Shown here: positions 1 to 7,119 of the stretch, one piece after another
Position numbering within the stretch: the first letter of the stretch is position 1
Layout of the letters: each line of letters starts with the position of its first letter
Source of the DNA: Patescibacteria group bacterium
Lineage (GTDB): Bacteria > Patescibacteriota > WWE3 > UBA101185 > UBA10185
Assembly: GCA_018818485.1 (NCBI GenBank)
Contig: JAHIRX010000078.1
Span: forward strand, 1-15,506
Length of the DNA: 15,506 bases
Direction: 5' to 3'
Made by a program: the position numbers and the translations under genes
The notes under the pieces: model-generated
Told to the model about the DNA's origin: nothing
Seen by the model: the letters and a program-made list of their open reading frames with translations, nothing else
Database searches by the model: none

Positions 1-903
1 AAGGCTGTATTTTCAGGTTTAACTAACGGTGTTGTAAAAAGTGTAGATATAGGAATAGCTCCAATAATGGCAGAGTCCTGGAAAACAGTAGTAGATGGAG
101 ATTTGTATGCAGAGTCTGTTGATATAGAAATATCAGATAAAGCACCACTTGGAGGATTTGTTAACTCTCTTATCAATCAAGGAGTAAATGATAGTGGGGG
201 TTACGCTTTTTCTTCTCAAAATGAATTCTTAGCCCCACTTGCAAATATTATTGAAGATAAAGGAGGCTATGTAGCTCTATTTGGAGATAATCACAATGAT
301 AGGGCTCTTAATCAATTAACATTTACTCCTCCAGCTCACGCAGAGGTAATAGAAGATCTGTCATATTTATTCTTAAATGGTGGGGTTTACTCAATAACAT
401 CGCAAGACTTTAATGATTCTATTAAATCATCTAATGTTATCTATTCCCTACCCTCAGGAATAGCTATTCTTTATGTCACAGGAGAAGATACAGTTGATTT
501 TAAATACTCTTTAACATCTTCAGGGTCTGGAAGACTAATTCTTGTTATTCAACCAGATGTATATATATCAAAAGAAGTAGGCTACCCTACTAACACCTTT
601 ACCATAAATTCAACTCCAAATATTCAGGCTGCAATAATATCAAAGGGAAATATTTCATTTGATACTCAAGGGACTGATATAGGCTCAGATATACCAATTA
701 TGATGTTAGGACCTCTCATTTCAAGACTAAATATTAGTTTAGATAGAAATCTAGGAATAAACAATGCGGCTTATCCTGCAATAGCGGTATCTCATGATCA
801 AACCTTGATGTGTAAGCTCTCTGATCTTGAAAAATCTAAAACAGATTATACAAACTATACCGGTCTAAGAACTTTTGATATACAATTTGATTACGGAAAT
901 TAG
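1..903 (+). CDS. Probable cell-surface protein, 3' part (5' end outside window)
   Basis: The reading frame is open from base 1 to the TAG at 901-903, so this is the last 300 residues of a larger protein; the ATG at 67 is internal to the open frame and is probably not the start. The visible part is rich in Ser, Thr, Asn, Gly and Ile with few charged clusters, as expected of an exported beta-rich domain. No membrane anchor or catalytic motif is visible. Near the C-terminus there is a segment resembling the 'AAIISKGNI' stretch followed by 'NNAAYPA', a pattern I associate with large uncharacterised extracellular proteins of Patescibacteria; that recollection is not a database result. It is followed by an independent promoter and terminator-like hairpin, so it is probably the last gene of its own transcript. 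Function unknown; surface location is an inference. Confidence 0.6.
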   Translation, partial: KAVFSGLTNGVVKSVDIGIAPIMAESWKTVVDGDLYAESVDIEISDKAPLGGFVNSLINQGVNDSGGYAFSSQNEFLAPLANIIEDKGGYVALFGDNHNDRALNQLTFTPPAHAEVIEDLSYLFLNGGVYSITSQDFNDSIKSSNVIYSLPSGIAILYVTGEDTVDFKYSLTSSGSGRLILVIQPDVYISKEVGYPTNTFTINSTPNIQAAIISKGNISFDTQGTDIGSDIPIMMLGPLISRLNISLDRNLGINNAAYPAIAVSHDQTLMCKLSDLEKSKTDYTNYTGLRTFDIQFDYGN

Positions 904-904
904 T

Positions 905-933
905 TTGACCTCTTTTTACTTCTAGTATAGAAT
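905..933 (+). promoter_or_regulatory. Promoter of nusA (TTGACC-N17-TAGAAT)
   Basis: The -35 hexamer TTGACC (905-910) and the -10 hexamer TAGAAT (928-933) each match the sigma70 consensus at five of six positions with the optimal 17-nt spacer. The predicted transcription start is near 940, giving a leader of about 80 nt before nusA. The site begins directly after the stop of the upstream gene, in non-coding DNA, which makes a chance match less likely. Confidence 0.65.
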
Positions 934-969
934 CATCCTGTTAAGTAAAATATTTAGATGATATTATGA

Positions 970-996
970 GAAGTGGGATTTTAGCCCGCTTTTTTT
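970..996 (+). terminator. Intrinsic terminator hairpin, possibly a nusA attenuator
   Basis: AGTGGG (972-977) pairs with CCCGCT (985-990), with one G-U pair and a 7-nt loop, and the stem is followed by a run of seven T (990-996). This is a classical Rho-independent terminator shape on the plus strand. It lies about 30 nt downstream of the predicted nusA promoter, so it can stop read-through from the surface-protein gene and can also attenuate nusA transcription. I see no clear competing antiterminator hairpin. Confidence 0.65.
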
Positions 997-1019
997 AATA
1001 AAAAGGATAAAAAATAACT

Positions 1020-2240
1020 ATGGCAATGTCAGAATTTAGTGCAGCTATACAGCAAGTAGCAACCGAAAGAGGGATACCAATTGAGAGTGTCCTAGAATCG
1101 GTTGAATCTGCTTTAGCTACAGCATATAAAAAAGATAGAAAAGAGGCTGGAGAAACAGTAGAACTTGAAGAAATTACTGTTGATCTAGATTCAAATACTG
1201 GTGAGGTGAAGATATTAAAAGATAATGAAGATGTTACCCCATCTGGATTTGGACGTATTGCCGCACAAACTGCAAAACAAGTAATCTTGCAAAAGATTAG
1301 AGAAACAGAGAAAGAAGTAATAAAGAGCGAATTTGAAACACAAATAGGGGAAATTACGACAGGTATAGTGTTTAGAATGGAAAAAGGAATGGTTACGCTA
1401 GATTTAGGAAAAAATAGAACTCAGGGAGTAATGCCTAAAGGCGAGCAGGTACCTACAGAGAGTTATAGAACCGCCCAGAGATTGAAAGTTTTAATAAAAG
1501 ACATTAGAGAAAGTCCAAGAGGAACAGAAATTGTCGTTAGTAGGTCTGATCCTTTGTTTGTATCTAAGCTTTTTGAACAAGAGGTTCCTGAAATAGCTTC
1601 AGGTGTTGTAAAAATTGAGGCTATTGCAAGAGAGGCAGGAAGTAGAACTAAAATGGCAGTTTCTTCTTCTGATGAGAAGGTTGATCCCGTAGGCAGCTGT
1701 GTAGGACAAAAGGGTGTAAGAGTTCAGTCAATAATTTCTGAGCTCTTTGGTGAAAAGATTGATATAGTTTTGTTTTCTAGCATTACAGAGAAATTTATTG
1801 CTTCAAGTTTGTCCCCCGCTAAAGTTACTGAGGTAGCACTAGATAAAGAAGAAATGAGAGCTACAGTTATGGTACCAGAAGACCAACAGAGTTTAGCAAT
1901 TGGAAAAGAAGGACAAAACGCAAGGCTAGCAAATAAACTTACTAGATGGAAGATAGATATTAAAGGTGCTACTGGAGTATTCTCTTCTGAGGATGCAGTA
2001 TTTGGTGGGGCTACTAAGGAAGCAAGTGAAAAGATTGCAGGTGTCTGGGATAAAGTTATTGCAAAGGTTGCTAAAGAAGCAGAAAAAGAAGCAGAGGCAA
2101 AGGCAGAAAAGAAAAAAGAAGAAACTCCTGAAGAAGAAGTGGTAGTTGAGGAAAAACCAAAAGAAGAGATCGTTGAAGATACAAAAAGTGATGAGGAAGA
2201 AGAAGTTAAAGATTTACCTGAAGTTTCTGAAGAAAAATGA
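1020..2240 (+). CDS. nusA: Transcription termination/antitermination factor NusA
   Basis: NusA binds RNA polymerase and nascent RNA and modulates pausing, termination and antitermination. Order of parts in the 406-aa protein: N-terminal polymerase-binding domain (about 1-105), S1 domain (about 110-175), KH1 with GQKG at 229-232 and the family signature GSRTK just before it (207-211), and KH2 with GKEG at 295-298 followed by the usual QNARLA. From about residue 343 the protein becomes a low-complexity Lys/Glu then Glu-rich tail, replacing the acidic repeat domains seen in some proteobacterial NusA proteins. The start at 1020 has AAGGA 12 nt upstream; the ATG at 1026 is a possible alternative. 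rimP, usually just upstream, is absent. infB follows after 28 nt. The stop is TGA, which argues against UGA recoding. Confidence 0.97.
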   Translation: MAMSEFSAAIQQVATERGIPIESVLESVESALATAYKKDRKEAGETVELEEITVDLDSNTGEVKILKDNEDVTPSGFGRIAAQTAKQVILQKIRETEKEVIKSEFETQIGEITTGIVFRMEKGMVTLDLGKNRTQGVMPKGEQVPTESYRTAQRLKVLIKDIRESPRGTEIVVSRSDPLFVSKLFEQEVPEIASGVVKIEAIAREAGSRTKMAVSSSDEKVDPVGSCVGQKGVRVQSIISELFGEKIDIVLFSSITEKFIASSLSPAKVTEVALDKEEMRATVMVPEDQQSLAIGKEGQNARLANKLTRWKIDIKGATGVFSSEDAVFGGATKEASEKIAGVWDKVIAKVAKEAEKEAEAKAEKKKEETPEEEVVVEEKPKEEIVEDTKSDEEEEVKDLPEVSEEK

Positions 2241-2268
2241 GGTTAAATACTGTCTTTAAAAATACATT

Positions 2269-3762
2269 ATGGCTGAAAAAAGAGGAAAAAACACAACTAA
2301 AGAGAATATTCGAGCACCCATTGTTACCTTTATGGGACATGTTGATCACGGTAAGACAAGTATTTTGGATGCCATTAGGAAAACAAACGTACAAGAACAT
2401 GAGTATGGTGGAATAACCCAGCACGTTGGTGCTTATCAAGTTTCTCACAAAGATAAAAATATTACTTTTATTGATACCCCAGGGCATGAAGCTTTTACTC
2501 AAATGAGATCAAGAGGTGGTAAAGCTGCTGACATTGTTGTGTTAGTAGTTGCCGCTGATGAGGGAGTTAAACCTCAAACAAAAGAAGCAATTTCCCATAT
2601 AAAAGCTGCTTCTGTTCCTATTGTTGTTGCAATAAATAAAATGGATAAGACTGGTGCTGACTCAAATAAGGTTAAACAAGAACTAGCTCAAGAATCTATA
2701 TTAGTTGAGGACTGGGGAGGAGAAGAAGTTTGTGTTGAAGTTTCTGCAAAAAATGGCGAGGGTTTAGATGATCTTTTAGACGCAATTTTGACGGTTGCTG
2801 AGGTAGCTCAGCTTACAGGAAGTTCTGAAGGAGAACTCGAAGCTACTATTATTGAATCCAAGCTTGATCAACAGAAAGGTGTGTCTGTATCTTGTGTTGT
2901 TAGGAATGGAACCTTAAGAGTTGGAGATAAGGTTACAGGTAGTGGCTTTTTTGCAAAAGTTAAATCTATTAAAGATGACAAAGGAAAAACACTCAAAGAG
3001 GCTACTCCTTCTATGCCTATCGAAATACTTGGTTTTAAAGAGACTCCCCACGTTGGTGATTTAATTGTTGAAAAAGGGAGTGAACTTACTGAGCTTTCTG
3101 AAGATGAGGATAAGATTGAAATAGTTGGAAAAGATGCTAAAAGAACAGTTTCCATCATTTTAAAAGCCGATACCGAGGGGTGTTTAGAAGCTGTAAAGGC
3201 AAGTTTGGCAAAATTAATTACATCATCTGTTGAGGCTACCTATGCTTTGAGATTTCTACATACAGGTACAGGAGACATCTCTGAGTCAGATATTACGTTA
3301 GCTCAGAGTGTACGGGGCGTAGTTATAGGTTTTAATGTTAAGATACCCCCTGCCATGAGAGACCTTTCCGAATCTTTAGGTGTAATTACAAAAACATACA
3401 AGGCAATATATGAGCTTATTGAAGATGTTGAGAAGCTTTTAGAAGGTACTGCTATAGAAGAAGAATCTAAGATTAGAGGAAGAGCTCAGGTTTTAAAGAT
3501 ATTTAAACTTCAATCTGGAGATATTATTGCAGGGTGTAAAGTACTTGCGGGAGCATTAAAGGTTAAAGGAAGAGTAGCCATTTATGATAAAGATCCGGCT
3601 GATTTAACTGAAGAGGATGAGCCTTTGCATAGGGCAAAGATTAAAAGTCTTAAAAAAGGTAAAGATGAGATTGATATTGCTGGTAAGGACAATGAGTGTG
3701 GAATTCTTTTAAAACCCCAGTTTAAAGATATTAAAGTAGATATGTGGATAGAGGCTATATAA
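2269..3762 (+). CDS. infB: Translation initiation factor IF-2, minimal form
   Basis: IF-2 is the GTPase that brings initiator tRNA to the 30S subunit and promotes subunit joining. The G domain begins almost at once: G1 GHVDHGKT at 23-30, switch region GGITQH at 47-52, DTPGH at 69-73, NKMD at 123-126. Domains II, III and the tRNA-binding C-terminal barrel follow, ending with the typical AGCKVLAG and ECGI elements. At 497 aa it lacks the long N-terminal region of E. coli IF-2 (about 890 aa), so it is close to the catalytic core only. It sits 28 nt after nusA in the classical order. There is no Shine-Dalgarno at a normal distance; the only GAGG overlaps the nusA stop, 26 nt upstream. Confidence 0.97.
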   Translation: MAEKRGKNTTKENIRAPIVTFMGHVDHGKTSILDAIRKTNVQEHEYGGITQHVGAYQVSHKDKNITFIDTPGHEAFTQMRSRGGKAADIVVLVVAADEGVKPQTKEAISHIKAASVPIVVAINKMDKTGADSNKVKQELAQESILVEDWGGEEVCVEVSAKNGEGLDDLLDAILTVAEVAQLTGSSEGELEATIIESKLDQQKGVSVSCVVRNGTLRVGDKVTGSGFFAKVKSIKDDKGKTLKEATPSMPIEILGFKETPHVGDLIVEKGSELTELSEDEDKIEIVGKDAKRTVSIILKADTEGCLEAVKASLAKLITSSVEATYALRFLHTGTGDISESDITLAQSVRGVVIGFNVKIPPAMRDLSESLGVITKTYKAIYELIEDVEKLLEGTAIEEESKIRGRAQVLKIFKLQSGDIIAGCKVLAGALKVKGRVAIYDKDPADLTEEDEPLHRAKIKSLKKGKDEIDIAGKDNECGILLKPQFKDIKVDMWIEAI

Positions 3763-3769
3763 TCACATA

Positions 3770-3798
3770 TTGACACTATAGGACTATACTGTTATCAT
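3770..3798 (+). promoter_or_regulatory. Promoter (TTGACA-N17-TATCAT) upstream of the DHH-like gene
   Basis: A perfect -35 TTGACA (3770-3775) is followed by a 17-nt spacer and TATCAT (3793-3798), five of six matches to TATAAT. It lies in the 64-nt gap after infB. The predicted start is near 3805, giving a leader of about 20 nt for the gene at 3827. Confidence 0.75.
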
Positions 3799-3826
3799 AC
3801 TTTCTCGCTGCCCAAACATATATAAA

Positions 3827-4480
3827 ATGAATGGTGAAATGAATAAAACAGAGCAAATATCAGATTTAATTAGAAAGGCTAGAAATATAGCTGTTGTACC
3901 CTCTAAAGTAGGGGGAGTTGACGCATTTGGTGCAGGGTTAGGTCTTTACTTTTTACTGAAAGGTGAAGGTAAAAATGTTTCTATAGTGTACCAGGGTCAA
4001 AAACCTGAAGGTTTTGAGGGGCTCATTGATGATAAAGAGATAACTACTAATGTTGGTCAAAGAGAGTTGGTTATTAGTGTTGATTATTCTGGTACAGAGG
4101 CCTCTAAGGTACATTACTCAACTGAAGATGACATATTGTTTTTAACCATCAGTCCTGTAAGTAGAAGCTTTGATCTTGAAAAAATCAAGGCAAAAATTAG
4201 AGGATTTGATTTTGATTTAATATTTACAGTTGGAGCACAAGATCCAGGTGATTTTGGACAGGTTTTTAGTGAACTTGAGAATGAATTTAGTAGTTCAAAT
4301 ATTATTAATTTAGATAATAATGCTAATAATCAGAAGTTTGGAAAGATTAATCTTGTTGATCTGGACGAGTCAAGTTTAAGCTTGTTAGTTTTGAATAACT
4401 CAATAAAGTGGGATTTAAGACTTGATAGAAACGCAGCAAAGTCTCTACTTAAAGGTATTGTCGAGAGAAAAGGCGTTTAA
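3827..4480 (+). CDS. Degenerate, truncated DHH-superfamily protein (NrnA-like pseudoenzyme)
   Basis: The gene occupies the slot of nrnA (nanoRNase/pAp phosphatase) between infB and rpsO. The 217-aa protein resembles the N-terminal DHH domain: 'VDAFGAGLGL' (31-40) matches the PDxDAIGS helix, and residues 160-190 align with the family block that normally reads iNIDHHxSNxxFGxiNLVDxxASS. Here the DHH triad is DNN (163-165), followed by N167-N168 and the conserved FGKINLVD (171-178). The earlier His and the metal-binding Asp motif are also not intact: VGAQD (135-139) stands where an aspartate-containing strand is expected. The C-terminal DHHA1 substrate-binding domain is missing (family about 310-330 aa). 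It is therefore probably catalytically inactive, perhaps a nucleotide or RNA binder. The start could be the ATG at 3827 or the one at 3839; neither has a strong Shine-Dalgarno. The homology is recognised by eye and needs a profile search. Confidence 0.65.
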   Translation: MNGEMNKTEQISDLIRKARNIAVVPSKVGGVDAFGAGLGLYFLLKGEGKNVSIVYQGQKPEGFEGLIDDKEITTNVGQRELVISVDYSGTEASKVHYSTEDDILFLTISPVSRSFDLEKIKAKIRGFDFDLIFTVGAQDPGDFGQVFSELENEFSSSNIINLDNNANNQKFGKINLVDLDESSLSLLVLNNSIKWDLRLDRNAAKSLLKGIVERKGV

Positions 4481-4482
4481 TA

Positions 4483-4511
4483 TTGATTAAATGCTGTTGT
4501 TTTGCTAAAAT
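4483..4511 (+). promoter_or_regulatory. Promoter of rpsO with extended -10 (TTGATT-N17-TAAAAT)
   Basis: TTGATT (4483-4488) and TAAAAT (4506-4511) are 17 nt apart and the -10 is preceded by TG at 4503-4504, the extended -10 arrangement. The predicted start at about 4517-4518 is only 7-8 nt before the rpsO ATG, so the mRNA would be almost leaderless. Confidence 0.65.
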
Positions 4512-4524
4512 TCATTAGTTTTAT

Positions 4525-4794
4525 ATGAGCCTACAAAAAGACAAGAAAACAAAAATTATCAAAAAAAGTAGAATTCACGAAAGTGATACTGGATCTCCTG
4601 AGGTTCAAGTTTCCCTTTTGTCTGAAAAGATAACTAAGTTAAGTGATCATTTAAAACAGCATAAAAAGGATAACCACTCTAGAAGAGGATTACTTCAGAT
4701 GGTTAATAAAAGAAGAAGGTTGCTAGCTTACCTTAAAAAAAGAGATGAGGAAAGGTATAATTCTCTTGTAGAAAAGCTAGAAATAGGTAAGTAA
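4525..4794 (+). CDS. rpsO: 30S ribosomal protein S15
   Basis: S15 is a primary 16S rRNA-binding protein of the small subunit platform and contributes to bridge B4. The 89-aa length is the family standard. The conserved blocks DTGSPEVQV (22-30), the HKKDNHSRRGLL stretch (about 46-57) and KRRRLLAYLKK (about 62-72) are all present, including the His-Ser-Arg-Arg rRNA contact region. It precedes pnp, the arrangement found in most bacteria, and has its own promoter immediately upstream. No Shine-Dalgarno is visible before the ATG, consistent with a very short leader. Confidence 0.97.
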   Translation: MSLQKDKKTKIIKKSRIHESDTGSPEVQVSLLSEKITKLSDHLKQHKKDNHSRRGLLQMVNKRRRLLAYLKKRDEERYNSLVEKLEIGK

Positions 4795-4834
4795 TTGTAC
4801 GTAGAAAATTTAAAAGGTAGTGTAAAGGAGTTAA

Positions 4835-4900
4835 AAAGCTTGGATTAGGAGGTAATGTATTGTGCACCAGGTGCATAATATTTTGGACCTTAATCCCTTT
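4835..4900 (+). promoter_or_regulatory. Long imperfect hairpin in the rpsO-pnp spacer (candidate pnp autoregulatory leader)
   Basis: Successive pairings nest in one 66-nt element: AAAG 4835-4838 with CTTT 4897-4900; GGATTA 4842-4847 with TAATCC 4891-4896; AGGT 4850-4853 with ACCT 4887-4890; AA 4854-4855 with TT 4883-4884; and an 11-bp tip, 4857-4867 with 4871-4881, closed by a CAG loop and including two G-U pairs. That is about 27 base pairs with small bulges. The perfect Shine-Dalgarno-like AGGAGGT (4847-4853) is inside the stem. No T-run follows, so it is not a simple terminator. In E. coli the pnp leader carries a long stem cut by RNase III, through which PNPase represses its own expression; an analogous role is inferred here. 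Confidence 0.65.
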
Positions 4901-4936
4901 CTAACCATTCCTTCACTAAAAGTAAAAAATGAATAA
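4862..4936 (+). CDS. Possible 24-aa leader peptide overlapping the pnp start
   Basis: A GTG at 4862 lies 8 nt after AGGAGGT (4847-4853), the strongest plus-strand Shine-Dalgarno in the window. The frame runs to TAA at 4934-4936, overlapping the first 8 nt of pnp in another frame, so reading it could couple translation to pnp. The peptide starts M-H-Q-V-H-N and has no recognisable motif. The whole 5' half lies in the leader hairpin, so the Shine-Dalgarno match may only be structural. An even shorter frame from ATG 4855 (7 codons) also exists, but that start is only 1 nt from the Shine-Dalgarno. Confidence 0.2.
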   Translation: MHQVHNILDLNPFLTIPSLKVKNE

Positions 4937-7103
4937 AATTATCAAAGAGGAAATAGAATTCGCCGGTAAAAAGCTCACGCTTGAAACTGGGGAATTAGCT
5001 TTGCGTGCCGATATGGCGGTAAAAGCAACTTATGGGGATACTGTGCTTCTAGTAACGGTAGTTCACGGCGATTCTATGCCCGATGCCGACTTTTTAGGCT
5101 TAAGGGTTGAGTATGAAGAGAAGCTTTACGCAAGTGGAAGTATTAAGAGTTCTAGATTTGTTAAGAGGGAGGGAAGACCTACAGATGAGGCTGTGATAAC
5201 AAGAAGAACAATAGATCACGCTATTAGACCACTCTTTCCAAATGATTTCTATGATGAGATACAGGTAGTAATAACAGTACTTTCTTTAGATGAGGATGCT
5301 GACCCAGAATTTTTGGGTATGGTTGCAACCTCTGCAGCTCTGCAAGCCAGCGATGTTCCTTGTTATGGTCCTATGACAACAGCAAGAATTGGGTTAGTTG
5401 ATGATAAATTTGTTTTATGTCCCTGTCTTTCTGATCTCGAAGAAAAAAGTGATATTGATATGATTGTTTCCTTTGTCGGGAAAGACCAGGGATTTTTAGC
5501 TTGTGAAGCAGAAGCAAATGTTTTGTCTGAAGAAAAGATCTTAGAAGGAATCAATTTCGCAAGGGATAACGTATCTCCTATTTTAGAGTTAGTTACAAAT
5601 TTCGCGAAAAAAATAAATCCAAAAGACGAGAAATATGAGTACGAATCTAAAAAGTTAGATCAAGAAATTGTTGATGCTGTAAATGAAATTGCTGAGGAGA
5701 AGGTAAAAACGATATTAAAACAAGGTCTCCCTTTAGGGGAAAAGGAAGAAAAGTACGATGAGATAAAGGAAGAAGTTTTGATAAAGTATGAAGGAACCTA
5801 CAAGAAAGTCGATATGTTGAGAGCTTTTGATGAGATAGAGAAAAAAGTTGTTAGAAAACTTGTTTTAGAGGATGAAAAGAGACTTGATGGCAGAGGATTA
5901 AAAGATGTTAGGCCAATATGGAGTAAGGTTGGTATTTTACCTAGAACTCACGGCAGTGGTCTTTTCACAAGGGGAAATACCCAAGCTATAACAGTTTGTA
6001 CCCTAGGCTCTCCATCTGAAGAGCTTTTGATTCAGGATATGTATGGAGAAAGAAAAAAGAGATATCTTCACTACTATAACTTCCCCCCATATTCTGTTGG
6101 AGAAATTGGAAGATTTAGTGGTCCTAAAGGAAGAGATATAGGGCATGGAATGATCGCAGAAAAAGCGCTAAGGCCACTTATTCCTTCTCAGGATGACTTT
6201 CCTTACACCATAATGCTTGTATCAGAGATAGTTTCTTCTAACGGGTCCTCTTCTATGGCAGCAACTTGTGGTTCTACACTTGCTTTGATGGATGCTGGAG
6301 TTCCAATAAAAGATATGGTTGGAGGTATTGCAATTGGTCTTGTTGTTGAAGATGATAATCTCTCTAAATACAAGATTTTGACTGATATTGCTGGTGAAGA
6401 AGATGCTTGTGGTCACATGGACTTTAAGATGACAGGTACCAAAGACGGGGTTACAGCTATTCAATGTGATATTAAAGTTAAAGGTATTCCAATGGAAATT
6501 CTTTCCGAGATTATTAAGCAATCAAAAGAAGCAAGAATACAGGTTCTTGATGAGATGAAAAAGACTATTAGTAGCTCAAGAGAAAACGTCTCAGAGTATG
6601 CTCCAAAGATGGTTACAGTTAATATTGATCCAGATAAGATCGGGATGGTAATTGGGGCTGGAGGTAAGACAATTAGAGAAATTCAAGAAAAGACTGGAAC
6701 GGAGATTGCAGTCGAAGAAGACGGTAAAGTGATCATCTCTTCCCTAGATCTAGAAAAGGCAAACGAAGCATTAGAGATTGTTAAAAATATTACAAGAGAG
6801 CTAAAACCTGGAGAAATATTAGATGGTGAGGTTAAAGAAATATTGGATTTTGGGGCCTTAGTGGAGGTGTTACCTGGTAAGGTGGGCTTGCTTCATGTTA
6901 GTGAGATTGCAAATGAATATGTAGAAAATGTTAGAGATTTTCTTAAGGTTGGAGACCCCGTAAAAGTTAAAGTATTGAGTGTTGAAAGAGATGGAAAGAT
7001 TAGTTTGTCTAAAAAGGCATTACTCCCTGGAGCAGAAACTCAAGGCAGTGATAAAAGAAGCAATGGTAGAGACAATAACCATTTCAGAAGAAACCGAAGA
7101 TAA
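4929..7103 (+). CDS. pnp: Polyribonucleotide nucleotidyltransferase (PNPase)
   Basis: PNPase degrades RNA 3' to 5' by phosphorolysis and is the main processive 3' exonuclease here. The 724 aa show the full architecture: first RNase PH domain (about 1-225), helical linker, second RNase PH domain starting near DGRGLKDVRPI (about residue 318), KH domain with GAGG at 576-579, S1 domain (about 628-700) and a basic Arg/Asn-rich tail. Catalytic region residues D492, D498 and K500, matching E. coli D486, D492 and K494, are present; position 496 is His where most family members have Asp (GDMDFK becomes GHMDFK). It lies 134 nt after rpsO behind a structured leader. Expression is probably partly from the rpsO promoter with post-transcriptional control in the leader. 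Confidence 0.97.
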   Translation: MNKIIKEEIEFAGKKLTLETGELALRADMAVKATYGDTVLLVTVVHGDSMPDADFLGLRVEYEEKLYASGSIKSSRFVKREGRPTDEAVITRRTIDHAIRPLFPNDFYDEIQVVITVLSLDEDADPEFLGMVATSAALQASDVPCYGPMTTARIGLVDDKFVLCPCLSDLEEKSDIDMIVSFVGKDQGFLACEAEANVLSEEKILEGINFARDNVSPILELVTNFAKKINPKDEKYEYESKKLDQEIVDAVNEIAEEKVKTILKQGLPLGEKEEKYDEIKEEVLIKYEGTYKKVDMLRAFDEIEKKVVRKLVLEDEKRLDGRGLKDVRPIWSKVGILPRTHGSGLFTRGNTQAITVCTLGSPSEELLIQDMYGERKKRYLHYYNFPPYSVGEIGRFSGPKGRDIGHGMIAEKALRPLIPSQDDFPYTIMLVSEIVSSNGSSSMAATCGSTLALMDAGVPIKDMVGGIAIGLVVEDDNLSKYKILTDIAGEEDACGHMDFKMTGTKDGVTAIQCDIKVKGIPMEILSEIIKQSKEARIQVLDEMKKTISSSRENVSEYAPKMVTVNIDPDKIGMVIGAGGKTIREIQEKTGTEIAVEEDGKVIISSLDLEKANEALEIVKNITRELKPGEILDGEVKEILDFGALVEVLPGKVGLLHVSEIANEYVENVRDFLKVGDPVKVKVLSVERDGKISLSKKALLPGAETQGSDKRSNGRDNNHFRRNRR

Positions 7104-7105
7104 CA

Positions 7106-7111
7106 TATAAT
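7106..7111 (+). promoter_or_regulatory. Possible -10 element (TATAAT) of the zinc-ribbon gene
   Basis: A perfect TATAAT ends 8 nt before the ATG at 7120, with TTCAGA (7083-7088, four of six matches to the -35 consensus) 17 nt upstream inside pnp. Transcription would begin at or next to the A of the start codon. The spacer is a TA-rich stretch, so chance is a real alternative. Confidence 0.3.
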
Positions 7112-7119
7112 ATATATAG

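Noticed and set aside
932..962. ATCATC ... GATGAT inverted repeat upstream of nusA as an antiterminator
   Set aside because: The left arm overlaps the -10 element and would not be transcribed; it could at most be an operator, with no other support.
2206..2502. Minus-strand frame of 98 codons opposite infB
   Set aside because: Fully antisense to the conserved IF-2 G domain; composition is that of a shadow frame and it has no start signals.
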